Origin: Astropecten irregularis
Lineage: Eukaryota > Echinodermata > Asteroidea > Paxillosida > Astropectinidae
Assembly: GCA_963971285.1 (NCBI GenBank)
Contig: OZ020247.1
Coordinates: 8,452,614 to 8,516,613, forward strand
DNA: 64,000 nt
Reading direction: 5' to 3'
This document shows positions 21,397-32,340 of the stretch, in pieces. The notes beneath the pieces are model-generated. The model ran no database searches. It was not told the origin of the DNA and worked only from the letters and a program-made list of their open reading frames with translations. Made by a program: the position numbers and the translations under genes. The first letter of the stretch is position 1. Each line of letters begins with the position of its first letter.

Positions 21397-24300
21397 TTAA
21401 CTGGGTGGCTTCAGGACCGGGGGGCTGTCTCCATAGCAGTGCTTGGCCACTGGATCCCTGTAAGTATTCTCGTGCTGCACGCTCTGCAAGTAGAATCAAA
21501 TCAAGAAGGGCCACAGAGTAAGTAGAGTCAATGACAATTTTGGTTTTCAAAGGGCTGATGTTATTTCAGACCTTGATTTTTGTTTGGGGACCCGACTAAA
21601 GATAATTGCCTTGGCTCTCCTGGTCACTACCTCCATACCCAGGGTTGAACTTCTAGAGGCCAGATAATGTACCAATGCCTTAGTGGCCTGGGTCATTCAG
21701 TGCCTTGGTGTTCCTGAAACTCTTCGGTGGATATTTCAGCTTACTCTCAAAGGAGTGCCCTTCACCATTTCAGTGATTGCTGCCTGGGCTTTTATTAAAG
21801 ATTGAAGTTCAAGCCACGCCCTTTTTGCAAACCTGTCACATCTTTTGTGATCTTGATGAAATTCAAAACTTTGACATCTATGCAGTTTGACAATTTCATC
21901 AAACAAAGGACTTCTTTAACTAAATACGTTCCTTAGCATAGCACACTCTGGAGTGCCAATGGGAAAACAAGAACAATTCACAAGCTCATTTGGGTAAAGC
22001 TTAAAAAGCCCTCAATAATACTACAATGGGAGCCTTTGGAGAACCGGTCTTCAAGTCAACAGCGCACGTGCACACACATAATAACGCGCGCATGCTCACA
22101 ATTGCGTGGGCGTGCGCTGTTGACCCGAAGACCTGTTCTCCAAAGTCTCCCATTAAGTCCCTCTTCGTCAGGGCTTAACTCTTATTAACAGCATCGCAAC
22201 CTACCTCTGATGAAGTGCGACACTTGGTCAGGCAATACTCGTAGTGGGTGTCCACCGATTGAAATATAAGCTTGAAAGTGTTACTGGCTTTGCCGAGGAC
22301 TCCTTGCAGTAAAGCTTCCTACAAGAGAATCATGATAATTGGAATGAAAAACGTGTGATTTCACTGTGTCGGGGTATGCTTTGAGTTGTGTTTGTGTAGC
22401 GTCGGCCAACTCGTACCATTCTATCATAGCTGTTTTTCTAACCAGAATTAAATTAATCATGGCATTTTAAATAGGAAAATACAATTAGCATATAGGTAGG
22501 ATCACAGGTAAGCATTATAGCAATGATACAAGTTTGCTGATGCAGTGCAGTTCATGCATCACAAATCATACTTCCGAAAATGACCTAAATATCATTCTTA
22601 CAAAAAGAATGCATCAAATTCTGCAAATTCTGTTTCAATTACCGGTAATCAAGATATTAGGGCCTATAAGTCTAATCATTTCTTATGCTTAGAGTTAGTC
22701 GGGCCTGCCGTTTCGATCATAGCAGGATCTTTCTCAAAGCCTTTCAAGGGGCCCTCCTCACTCTTGGCGTTTTATGTATTTCAGGTCATTATTTTGGTTG
22801 ATGAGCAGTCTCAAGCAGTTTATTACTTGTATTGGTATCAGTCAGTGGGTTTCCACTGTGTTGGTTTGGCAAGTTCCAAATGAAGAAATATTTCTGGGCT
22901 CTAGCATCCTAAATTCATTTAAATCCTCAATTTAAGGATTTATTACATGTATGTACAATGTAGGACAGATCAGGGTTTTGATATCTGGCTTTGGGTTGTA
23001 TGCATTTTAGAGGTGTGCAGGAGAACAGAATGACAAACAAACATACGTTTTCGGGGTGCATACAGCAAGACACGCAGTTCTCGTAGACAGAGCAGCAGTT
23101 GGTGCTGCTTCTGCAGCCGCTGCAGGTGTAGCGCTGCGACTCAAAGGACTCGGGATCACAGCAAGAATTGGTCAAGACCGCTTTCCTGGGGCAAACAAAA
23201 CCTGACAAGACAAAAAACATATACACGTGATGATTATTTTACTCTCCAACTGGAGGATTGTTCCTAGATACACTGAAGGGGGCTGGGCAAACGACCGCAT
23301 TACTTTTCTGAACGCAATACCCTAAACTCAAGAACCTGATGGAATACAGCTAGTTTATTTACCTTTGTCGTCTACGACCAATGTGTGTCCTTGTTGTGAG
23401 TTTTGACAGTCGGAGGAGTTGACTTTCTCAGCGACCTCTCCACGTGACCTCAGCTGCAACTGCAGGGTCGTGTGAGGGAGGTCTCCGAACCTGTCGCTGA
23501 TCACGCCGATGGGAACCTCCTGCATAAAAAAGTGGCAACAAAATGTATTTTTTAAGTACAGGGTATCCACAAATTTAACCTTGGGAAGTTGGAGGCTTGG
23601 TTATCATTCTATTTCTAATTATGCCAAGGCCTAGCAATGGATTTTTAGGTGAGTTACTTTAGTTTAGGGGGATTGTGATAAGAAGGGATCCCCAAAACAC
23701 ATTATTTTACCTCTTAAATAGCTTCTACTCCTCAAAAATGATACTTTCGACTTTCAGCAAATTATGTTCCTGGGTCCTTAAAAGGCAGTGGATATTTTGC
23801 CGGCGACGGCAAAAGTTCCGAAACGGTATTTTGCCGGTAAGGGTTTTCTGATTGGTCACTACCTGTGACGTATTTGTTGCCGGCAACGCGTGCGGGAACT
23901 CACCGCTGATTTGGTCTCTGGCCCATTCGCCTGGAGCGGTACTTTTTGCCGCCTTTCACGCAAGCATATTTCAACTCAAAATAAACAAGCGCTTCGTTGC
24001 CCTTGACGTTACTTCATTTGGCAGCTGCAGCCAGCGTGCGGGTGTCTCGTTTCCAGTAGCTTATTTTTTGCTGCCTCTCGAAGTTGGAAATAGCACGTTC
24101 AACATCTTCGAAACTAGAAAATTTGTCGCCGACACGTAACACGCCGTATGCTCGTCGTGGACGCCATGATTATCTGAGCTGAGGTGCGCGTGCCGGTAGG
24201 AGATGATGTCATTACCAGCAAATCAGAAAACACTTACCGGCAAAATAGCGTTTCGGAACTTTTGCCGTCGCCGGCAAAATATCCACTGCCTCCTTAAAAA

Positions 24301-24973
24301 CATAGATTGAAGAAATTTGTGCAACATTTCAGTATTAAAATGCAATTTTTCTCAGGCTCAAAAATCAAAGCCCTGCCCTCTTTCCACAAAATTAACTTGC
24401 TAAAAAAAGTTGAGGGGGTTAGTTTTTTTACGCCACCCATATTATTTTCAGTATTAGTTTAGTTTGTTCCAAAATGAGATAGCCTATGTAACTTTAAAAG
24501 CTTAAAGCAAATATTCATGGGTCCTGTAAACCCTAATGTGAAACATGCTGCGCTAAAATGAACTTAGGGGCCTATCGGCAATATTTCAGACTCAGTAAAA
24601 AAAATAAACAGTTTCCTTAGGCCTACCCCAAATAAATACTGAAGTGAAAATAATATGGGTAACGAACATATAGGTAAGTAACTTTCCAAAGAGTAGTTTT
24701 CCTTTCCTTTTTGGGACCCGTCTTATCACAATCCCCGCCTACGGACTACAGCACACAGTAGGTAGGCGCAGGCCCTACTTGCTATGTAAAATTGTATACT
24801 GACTGTACACACGTAAACGTATGGCAAACTTCAAATAAAACAGTCACAACAACATGGCAAAAATGATGATAGAATCTTACCTGGTTAAATGTACTATTTA
24901 TGAAGTAAAACAAGGAAAATAAGAATATCACTGCCAGCACCCAACGTTTACGTAAAATCCTTGCCGGAAACAT
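21397..24973 (-). CDS. SPRING1: SPRING1 (C12orf49) orthologue, SREBP-pathway regulator, five exons
   Basis: Exons 24881-24973, 23363-23519, 23047-23201, 22205-22318 and 21397-21483 join in phase into 201 codons plus stop, close to the roughly 205 residues of the vertebrate protein. A short basic N-terminus (RILRKRW) precedes one hydrophobic segment at about residues 10-26, typical of a type II Golgi membrane protein. A cysteine-rich core follows, with [16 protein letters not shown] and the nearby NSCCDPE, then [18 protein letters not shown] and KHCYGDSP near the C-terminus; all are family hallmarks. The known role of the family is to support S1P (MBTPS1) maturation and SREBP/SCAP signalling in sterol control. 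All four introns are GT-AG. Intron 1 holds nested transposons. The start is the ATG just before the anchor; an upstream open stretch to 25151 looks like 5' sequence. No disruption was seen. Confidence 0.94.
22024..22154. mobile_element. Compact foldback MITE (CAATGGGAG ends)
   Basis: It is a complete short copy of 131 bases, starting CAATGGGAGCCTTTGGAGAA and ending with the inverse 'TTCTCCAAAGTCTCCCATT'. The arms include 'AGTCAACAGCGCACG' and its inverse. It lies in the last intron of SPRING1, and short purine-pyrimidine runs form the loop. Confidence 0.75.
23668..24739. mobile_element. Older inverted-repeat element hosting a second insertion
   Basis: GGGGATTGTGATAAGAAGGG at the left is matched inverted at 24713-24739 ('GTCTTATCACAATCCCC'), with further pairing just inside. 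The interior is split by the MULE-like MITE at 23784-24290. Both sit in SPRING1 intron 1. Confidence 0.6.
23784..24290. mobile_element. MULE-like MITE with perfect 9-bp target duplication
   Basis: The inverted ends of about 60 bases begin GGCAGTGGATATTTTGCCGG. The element is flanked on both sides by TCCTTAAAA (23775-23783 and 24291-24299). A 9-bp duplication with long inverted ends fits Mutator-like elements. The open frame inside is probably not a gene. Confidence 0.85.
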
Positions 24974-25584
24974 GAGCCTTCCCTACTAAACCTACGGTGA
25001 AAAGAGGAAAACGTATCAGACATTTCTCCACTTTCTGACAAGAGTAGGTCTTTTCATTTTCGCTCTTGTCGCTGGTATTTTCTAACGATGATGTCATCCT
25101 AAACTCGTTCTCAGGGATTCTTCTCATTCGACCAGCGAGGAAAATATGCACACAACTGGCTATGCTATAAAAACGAGGTTGAAAACAGCATGACGTACTT
25201 TCATGTAGTCTTGATACAAGACGTTCAGTTGGGTCAGGCTAGTGGAAAGATTTTGTAGACTTGATTTCCAGTCTGACATTGCAAATATTATTTTGTGAGT
25301 ACTGGAACAGTGTTTTGACTTGTTGTTTATTTTTGCTTGGGAATGGGGGAGTCAGTGCGGTTGCTTGCTTGCTAGCTTACCTGCTCCCCTGCTTGGTCCC
25401 CTCAGGTGTCAAACTCGCCGAGATCATAAGGTAGTATACTTTGGTTTTTGTCAAAGAATACAGATTCCTGTGCAAAAATACCAAGACAGATAGCCTATAC
25501 AGTCACAGTCATCTGTGAAAATTTCAGTCCCATACATTGCCCTCTTTTTGAGAAAACAGTGAAAAACTGCCACAGTACTATTTC

Positions 25585-25961
25585 TTAAAGGCATTGCATA
25601 CGTTTGGTAATGACTCTGAAAATTTATGGCAATAAAAACTTACTTGGTGAGAAGTATAGCTGCTTTGGATAGTATAATGCATATTGAGAAACGTTCAATT
25701 CGAAGTACCGCGGTTATGGAAAAATATGTCACTTTTATCTCCAAAAATTATGAATCTGAGAAGCGTTAAGGCCGTAACGCCTTTCAGCTATTGACTAACT
25801 GTTCTCTGGCGTGAAATAAACGCTCTAGTTTGTCGCCAAAATCTCAAAAACGCTACCACCTTTTGAATTGAAACTTTCACAGGTTAGTTTTATGGTATAC
25901 AATTATATTGGTTTGAAACAAACAGTAGGCTCAAATTACCAAACGTATGCAATCCCTTTAA
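25585..25961. mobile_element. Second TTAA MITE family, nested
   Basis: It begins TTAAAGGCATTGCATACGTT and ends with the inverse 'AACGTATGCAATCCCTTTAA', with TTAA duplicated at the insertion point. The outgroup copy at 4685 has the unbroken target (TTTCTTAAGT). Its terminal AAAGG resembles the host element, suggesting related transposases. Confidence 0.8.
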
Positions 25962-26113
25962 GTCTTTTCTCTTTTATTTTTTTCTCTTTTATTGAGATCA
26001 AAAAGATTTTCGGTCGTTGTTTTACTAATTTCTTGATAAATACACCACTTTTTCAGGCGAAAACATTTTAACGGTATGTTTCTACCATCACCATCTTCAT
26101 ACCCTGTTAGTTA

Positions 26114-26703
26114 AGGCCACATAAAAAAAAAATTGTTTAGCGTCCACCTCTTCCAAATTTTCTAGGTAGGGAGGGAGGTTTTTATTTTTATTTTTTATTT
26201 TAAGGATAGAATAGCAACATGCCTGTGGAAGAAAAGATACATGGTATTCATTGTCAGAAAACATGTTAGGAAGATACTGAAGACCATAGAAGCTTTCGAG
26301 CTAGATATCTGACCATTGGAAATTTCAGTAGACTAGAGAAACCTAAGTATGTAGACTTGACTCAAGTCGGGTTACGGTAGTTCTAGTCATGCGCTCGGCT
26401 GATATTCCTTCAGTCCGCCACATCGGTACAAATTTCCGGAACGTTGATTATCAAATGTCCCTTCCGCTTAAATTTGTACATTTTTCGCATGCTGCGGCTT
26501 CTACCCCAGGTGGCCTTCATGATGTTTAGTCCGAAAATTACGGTAGATATTAGCGCACACTGCTTTTACATACAAGAAATAATTGTTTCCCCCAATATTT
26601 ATTTTTTTGGAGACAAATAAAAAATAATAAAAAAATACAGGTCGGGCTCATATCGGAGGTCGGGCGGGGACGCTAAACAAGTAATTTTTTTTATGTGGCC
26701 TAA
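26114..26703. mobile_element. Inverted-repeat element with TTAGGCCACATAAAAAA ends, nested
   Basis: The left end 'TAAGGCCACATAAAAAAA' plus 'TTGTTTAGCGTCC' is mirrored at the right by 'GACGCTAAACAAGTAA' and 'TTTATGTGGCCTAA'. No transposase frame was seen. Confidence 0.7.
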
Positions 26704-27198
26704 ACGTAAATCTGTGAACATTGCTGTTTTTGGTTTCTTACCAAAGTATGATACTACCTTTAAGCGAACACCATTGTAGAGTATTTGGTGTCATGTGAAA
26801 CAGCGCGAGTAAAGTTTGCCAGCAGGGGTCGAATGAGAATCCACACAATATTATTCATTATATAGCCAATATTACACGGTCCGTGATAAAAACAACGAAC
26901 AACCACGTATATAGGCCTATACATTGTGGGTTGGAAATTAAAAACAAACGAAAATGTTTTTTAATAGCTTTTTGCAGAAGTTGAAGCTCCGTTTCCTCGA
27001 CCAACACAATAATTAGCTACTTCGAAACCAGAGCCCAGAGCCTCGGTTATTAATGGATATGACATTGTCTATGTATAAAACATGCAACGGAGTACGTCAA
27101 GTAAAGTCGGGCGTAACTGGAATTAACTTGGCAGAGGGCGTGGCTGTTTATATCTGATGTAGGCGTACATGCTAACCCGTGATTACAGGTATCATTAT

Positions 27199-27420
27199 TT
27201 AAAGGTAGTATCATACTTTTTATCAAAGAAATACAGATTCATGGACAAAAAATATCAAGAAAGATACAGTAACAGTAATCTGTGCAAATTTCAGCATCCC
27301 ATATAGGGCAGCCCACTTTTTGAGAAAACAGTGAAAAACGGCCACAGTATTTCTTAAGTCTTTTCTCTTTTATTTTTGATCTTTTAAAAGATCTTACCAA
27401 AGTATGATAATACCTTTTAA
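27199..27420. mobile_element. TTAA-type MITE (family 1), internally deleted
   Basis: It has both ends (TTTAAAGGTAGTATCATAC and ACCAAAGTATGATAATACC) but lacks the 'CCACCATCTT' interior. It looks like a deletion derivative formed at the short palindrome CTTTTAAAAG. Confidence 0.7.
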
Positions 27421-27825
27421 GACACAATTTTATTCAATGCTCGTTAGCATTTTTGTAATGCGCAGTAAATTGGTAAAAAAAAAACATATCATAGTAGCCT
27501 CGCAATGATCATGTGGTATAATCTATGTCATCATTATTCATTATCAAACATAAAGAAAGAAAATACTTTTAAAAGAAAACAAATCTGAATAAAACATTAC
27601 AATTGCTCCCCTTACTGGGACGAGAACATTCATTCCAATCATTTACATTTCACAATTTATTATACACATGTACTACAACAACCTGTGGAAAATTCATCAA
27701 AATCGGTGTAGAATGTAGTCTAGAAAGGGGACGTTTGTGTTTTCTGTGGGCATCTATTGTGTTTAATTTGGATTCATTCAGTCAAAATCACTAATGGGTT
27801 TTGAGGGATCGTTGAAAGACTTTCA

Positions 27826-28202
27826 CTAAAGGTATATATCATACTTTGGTTTTTGTCAAAGAAATTCAGATGCATGGGCAGAAATACCAAGACAGATACA
27901 ATAACAGTCATAATGTGAAATTCCCAGTCCCATAGTGTGGCTACTTTTTGAGAAAACGGTGAAAAAAACCCACGATATTTTAAAAATCTTTTCACCGTTA
28001 TTTTTGATCTTTAAAAGATCACAATTGCATTTTGGGCATTGGTTTTTTACTCTTTTCTATGGATAAATACGGCATTTCAGGCAGAAAATGTTTAACGATA
28101 TCTACCATCACCATCTTTATACCATGTAAGTTCATAGGTAATTCTGTGAAAATTTCTGTTTCGGTATGCTACCAAAGTATGATATACAGTATAGTGCCTT
28201 TA
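27826..28202. mobile_element. TTAA-type MITE (family 1)
   Basis: It runs from CTAAAGGTATATATCATACT to the inverse end 'ACCAAAGTATGATATACAGT' and 'GCCTTTAAAG'. The interior has the family landmarks 'TACCATCACCATCTTTATAC' and 'GATCTTTAAAAGATC'. Confidence 0.7.
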
Positions 28203-28521
28203 AAGTTACTTTTTCTAAAATGAATTTTTTTTTCCACATTATTGTTTTTACACAGTGTGTCCACACAAACCCACAATACATAACACTTTTTTTAAATCTA
28301 TGGAAAGAAACTTGTATGTTTTCTTTTTGATTATTTTGTACTCTATTGCATTCAATATCTCATTGGGCACCTAAATTCTGACCCAACGGCTTCAATGCAA
28401 TCACGAAGCAATTACTGATTGTATGGACAAGTCCGTTCAAAAACCTTTTTTTTTTTCGTGTGTGGACACAAAATAATCGGGATCTAAATTGTACAATTGC
28501 GACTGTACGATGATAATTTTT

Positions 28522-30477
28522 CTAATCACGTTTTATGCAACAAATGTCATAATTCACTGGAGAATGACTCAGGCCGCCATGTCCCTTCAGGTTCAGCGGT
28601 GGAGAGTTGTCTGGCTTCATGAAGGTAAACTGGTGCATGAAGTAGCTGAAGAAGATAAACAGCTCCATCTTAGCAAGGTGCTCACCGATGCAGCTGCGAC
28701 GACCAGTGCTGAACGGTATCAACTCGTCTGCCTGAACTGCCTCGCCTTTGTCGTTCAGGAACCTCTCAGGCTTGAACTGATCTGGGTCTGACCATACTTT
28801 GGGGTCTCGGGAGATGGCCCACATGTTGGGAAGGAGAAATGTTCCTTTTGGTATCAGGAAATCTCGGAACTTGGTATCTGAGGCGGCAGCGTGCACGACG
28901 CCCAAGGGAAGCACGGCAGACAGGCGCTGAATCTCCCAGATGACAGCTCGGGTGAAGTTCAACTCCGGCTTGTCGGTCATTCTCGGCAGACGGTTGCGAC
29001 CAACCACGCTGTCGATCTCGTCCTGGACTCGCTGCTGGACGTCTGGGTAGAGGATCATGTACAGGAGGCACCATTGAAGTGTGGTGCTCGTCGTTTCAGT
29101 CCCAGCTCCGAAAAGATTGGCTATGGTGCCGATGAGGCCGTCCGCGCACAGACGTTTTTTCTCCGGTCTGGCATCGGCGCTGCTCTCCTCGACTTCCTTC
29201 AGGAACGCGTCCGTGAAATCCCTCAGATTCTCGGCGTCAAAGCTGGCACGGTGATTGTCGATGATCCTCTGGAGGAAGTCCTTAATCTCCAGTAAATTTG
29301 TGATCACCTCCTCAGTTCCAGCTAGAGGCAGTTTACGGAGAGCAGGGAAAAATACCAAGAAGGCACCGGCTCCAGCCAACTTGAAATTGCGGCGAATGAG
29401 AAAGAGAAGCTTCTTGAACTCTTCGTCGCTGTACTCGTAGCGCTTTCCAAAGATGACGGCGCAGATGACGTTGGACACGGCGTTTCCAAGCAGATGTTTA
29501 GGGTTGAAGGGCTTCCCGTCGAAGGCAGACATCTCCTTTATCAGCTCCTCGGCTTCGGTTCCGATGTTCTGCTCAAAACTGGACTTGCCAACTCCGAAAC
29601 TCCTTAGAACGGTGAGGCAGAACCGACGAAGATCTGTCCAAGGTTGTCCCGAGCTAGAAAGAACACCTTCAGAACAGTCGAAAGAAACGGTGCAATTATT
29701 GTACATAGTATTTCTTCAATAATGATCTTGTTTGCTTTAACCTTTCTTTGATGGCTCTAAATGATAACACTATACATTGTATAGGCCTAATAACAATGAA
29801 CAAGGTAGTCATGGGGAAATCGTCAAACAATTCAGCCTGCCAAACGAATGATAGACCAGAGACGGAACTGACACGCAATTACAATATGTACTTCAAACAA
29901 AATTACTTTTAGAGTGGCCTGTAAACAACAGGCCTATTCTTGGCATACTGAGCTGTAAGAGTAAACTTTTACCAAAGCAGCGTTGATTTAAATTGCACCG
30001 AAACAAAGATAGGCTTTTACATTATTAAACGAAATGCCTTGACTTATAAGCAGTATAAAATGGCGACAAAATCGCGTCATTTTGACAAAAGTGAATGATT
30101 CGACATTCTTTTAAATTACCGTCGCTCTCCAGGACATCAGTCACGAGCATATGAGGCCTGTCATTCAGCTGAGGATGTTGGAAGGCTTCCTTCACGGAGG
30201 AGTTGTCGTTCAGCACCACCACTGACTTGTTGAGGATCTTCATTTGAAACACTGGCCCGTACTTGGCAGCGTATTCCCTGAAGAGTACGTGGGGCTGTAT
30301 GCCTCGTCGCAGCTCTCGTGCGATGGCCAGAATGGAACCGATGATCGGTAATCCCCACGGGCCGGGTGGGAGGTTCTTCGACCGGCCCAAGAACCAGCGA
30401 AGAACCAGAAGGACAAACGCACAGAGCAGGATCGTGCGAAGGTCTACCAACGCCAACAGACCCGGTTTAACGCCCAT
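28522..30477 (-). CDS. CYP2-clan cytochrome P450 (gene A), two exons
   Basis: Exons 30120-30477 and 28522-29666 join at a phase-1 intron to give about 500 residues. The N-terminus has a microsomal signal-anchor (LALVDLRTILLCAFVLLVL) followed by the proline hinge NLPPGPWGLPIIGS. Further on are the I-helix GAGTETTSTT, the K-helix EIQR (ExxR), FKPERF, and the heme loop FSTGRRSCIGEHLAK with its cysteine ligand. All essential P450 motifs are intact. The family inserts one oxygen into lipids or xenobiotics using electrons from NADPH-P450 reductase at the ER; the substrate cannot be read from sequence. It is the only copy on the minus strand, head to head with the next gene, and is diverged from the others in the F-G region. 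The short acceptor (TTCTGAAG) is less pyrimidine-rich than in its neighbours. Confidence 0.93.
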
Positions 30478-32340
30478 TTTACTCGTCGAAAATTAATGTC
30501 TGTCCGCTTCACTATAGAGAAATCAAAGGTGCGAGTTCAATACGAAAAAGTTCGCTTCTCCTTCAAACGCATAGACCTGTATACATATGCAACGAAACGT
30601 CTGCGTGTATTCTAGCTGGTTATGATGTTATAAACATTAATGTTCAATGCAAGCTCCTACTATGAAGAACATGTACGGGTTAAAGTTCGACAAGGAAATG
30701 CAAATGTAAGCCTAACGATAGACGAAGGAAACTTGGACAACAGTGGTGTACATGCCACGACGTGTACAGTCAATATGCATGTCAAATCCCCATACGGTGC
30801 AACAATCCATGATAAAAAAAATGATACTAATATTTATATAACAGATTTCAGTGGGGCCTGATCGACTCGCGTGAAAAGCATACATAAAGATTATTCAAGC
30901 GCACTTTTTTTCTATGACTGTTGGCCCGCCCATTGCTACATGTTCCGTTCTATAGTTTCGGAAAGAAATCTAGAAATTTCACGTTGTTCGGCCTACTAAT
31001 TGTGGGCCACCAGCCGAGAGGCCCCAAAGTGTGGTCAGACCCAGATCAAGCCCGATCGAGATTTTTCTGCCGGTGAACGACAAGGGCGAGGCAGTTCAGG
31101 CAGACAGTTGATACCGTTCAGCACCAATCAGTCCTAGCTTTTGTTTGTTCTTGGGAAACTCATGTTCTCCCCCAGCCACCACGACCGGGCACTGCATAGT
31201 AAATTATGTATCGGGCATTTTCATGCGACGGTTCTGTTCAGAACGAATATTCGTACACAAAAGCAATGGCAACAAAATCGACACCACCCCCCCCCCCCCC
31301 CCAGACCAGAGCCGTAAATAAAGACTAGAGTTCCTTTATAAAGGGACTCTACTCCAGGTCGGTGAAGGGCGCCCTCTTGGGATCAACAATGCTAGTAAAA
31401 AGTCTCCAATTAATGAGACTGATATTATGCAAAGTAGTTATGTACAAATAATTATGTATGGATAATCCCTCCCCTTTCATGCAAAATCAATTTGTATTAC
31501 CGGTATCGTTGACTATACAGGTTGTGAATGGATGGTAAATTATCATTAAAATGTAGGCCTACATAATTATAATTGTGTCTACCATGCAGAATTTGACTGT
31601 AAAAATACACAGTTCATGTATACAGTCTGGACCCATAAACAATATTTCAAAATGTTTTATTGTCTTTTCCGATTAAAAAACAACTATAATCAACTCTAAT
31701 TTCAGGTTGTAAAGATGAATTTTATTATGTTCCCTCAAAGATAACAAGTACGTTATATGAAAAAGTAAATTTTTGATCTGAATAAAAACTTTATCATCAG
31801 AATGAGGAAGGACAGACGGAGGAATATCGATATTGCATAGGCACAGCTAGGCTCGTACTGCTTCGAATTCGAAGCTCACCCCAAAAATATAGAACATGAT
31901 TTTGCTTTTGCTTACGAAATTGAGGCTCATACATTGTGTTGTGAAACCTGTGTCTGTCACGTATTCGACCCAGTCAATGAAGGTATATGATTTGCCTATG
32001 AAATGAACAAGCAAAGTCACTGCAGTTTGCTCAAGGTTAGAGGTTATTTTCAGCATCAGTTTTGCAGGTGTTATTTTTCAGCCGTGTACTGGAGCACAGC
32101 CCAATTTAAACGAGGTACTCGTTTTGGCACATTATTCAAGATTGGTTGATCCCAGAGAGTGGTACCCAGCATTCTTAGCGCACCAGGGACTCGGTGTCAT
32201 TGAGTGACTGTAATAAAATCTTATCATCTTGACAGCTTGTTAGCTGCAGCTATTATTCAGACTGCAACATTCATCGTCAGTGTTCCTCCTTTCAAAAAGG
32301 GTTGATTGATTTATAAGTTCTGACTTCCAAACTTGGAGAA
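30478..32340. other. Divergent intergenic region between P450 genes A and B
   Basis: The two genes point away from each other, so both promoters lie here. The right edge keeps the spacer block seen upstream of the plus-strand genes ('GATTGGTTGATCCCAGAGAG' and 'CATTGAGTGACTGTAA'), but the TATA-like element is changed. The P450 relic at 31002 and a C-run at 31287-31302 are also here. Confidence 0.6.
31002..31126 (+). pseudogene. P450 relic fragment (K'-helix to before the heme loop)
   Basis: About 125 bases match the part of the clustered P450 genes encoding WATGRDPKVWSDPDQ through QADELIPFS, with several small insertions and deletions (for example bases lost in 'CCAGATCAAGCCC' and 'GCAGACAGTTG'). 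'GGGCCACCAGCCGAGAG' resembles the genes at 54,988 and 58,462 more than the adjacent ones. The homology stops before the heme cysteine. No other exon parts were found nearby. Confidence 0.85.

Larger units (their letters stand above)
25428..26763. mobile_element. TTAA-type MITE (family 1) interrupted by two other elements
   Basis: The outer ends are AAGGTAGTATACTTTGG and ACCAAAGTATGATACTACCT. The body matches the copy at 4685-5049 but is split at 25585-25961 and at about 26114-26703 by different inverted-repeat elements. This gives a clear relative age order. Confidence 0.75.
26764..28521. other. Spacer between the nested MITEs and the first P450 gene
   Basis: It contains two further family-1 MITE copies: a 222-base deletion derivative at 27199-27420 and a near-complete copy at 27826-28202. 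A short inverted pair (GTGTGTCCACAC at 28254 and GTGTGTGGACAC at 28459) brackets 28240-28475. I see no exon here. The 3' UTR of the minus-strand P450 must lie at the right edge. Confidence 0.5.

Noticed and set aside
23852-24139. 95-residue open frame with hydrophobic stretches
   Set aside because: It lies wholly inside the MULE-like MITE.
24974-25151. Minus-strand open frame upstream of SPRING1 as a longer N-terminus
   Set aside because: The family starts with a short basic stretch right before the anchor, as the ATG at 24973 gives; the upstream frame is more likely 5' UTR.
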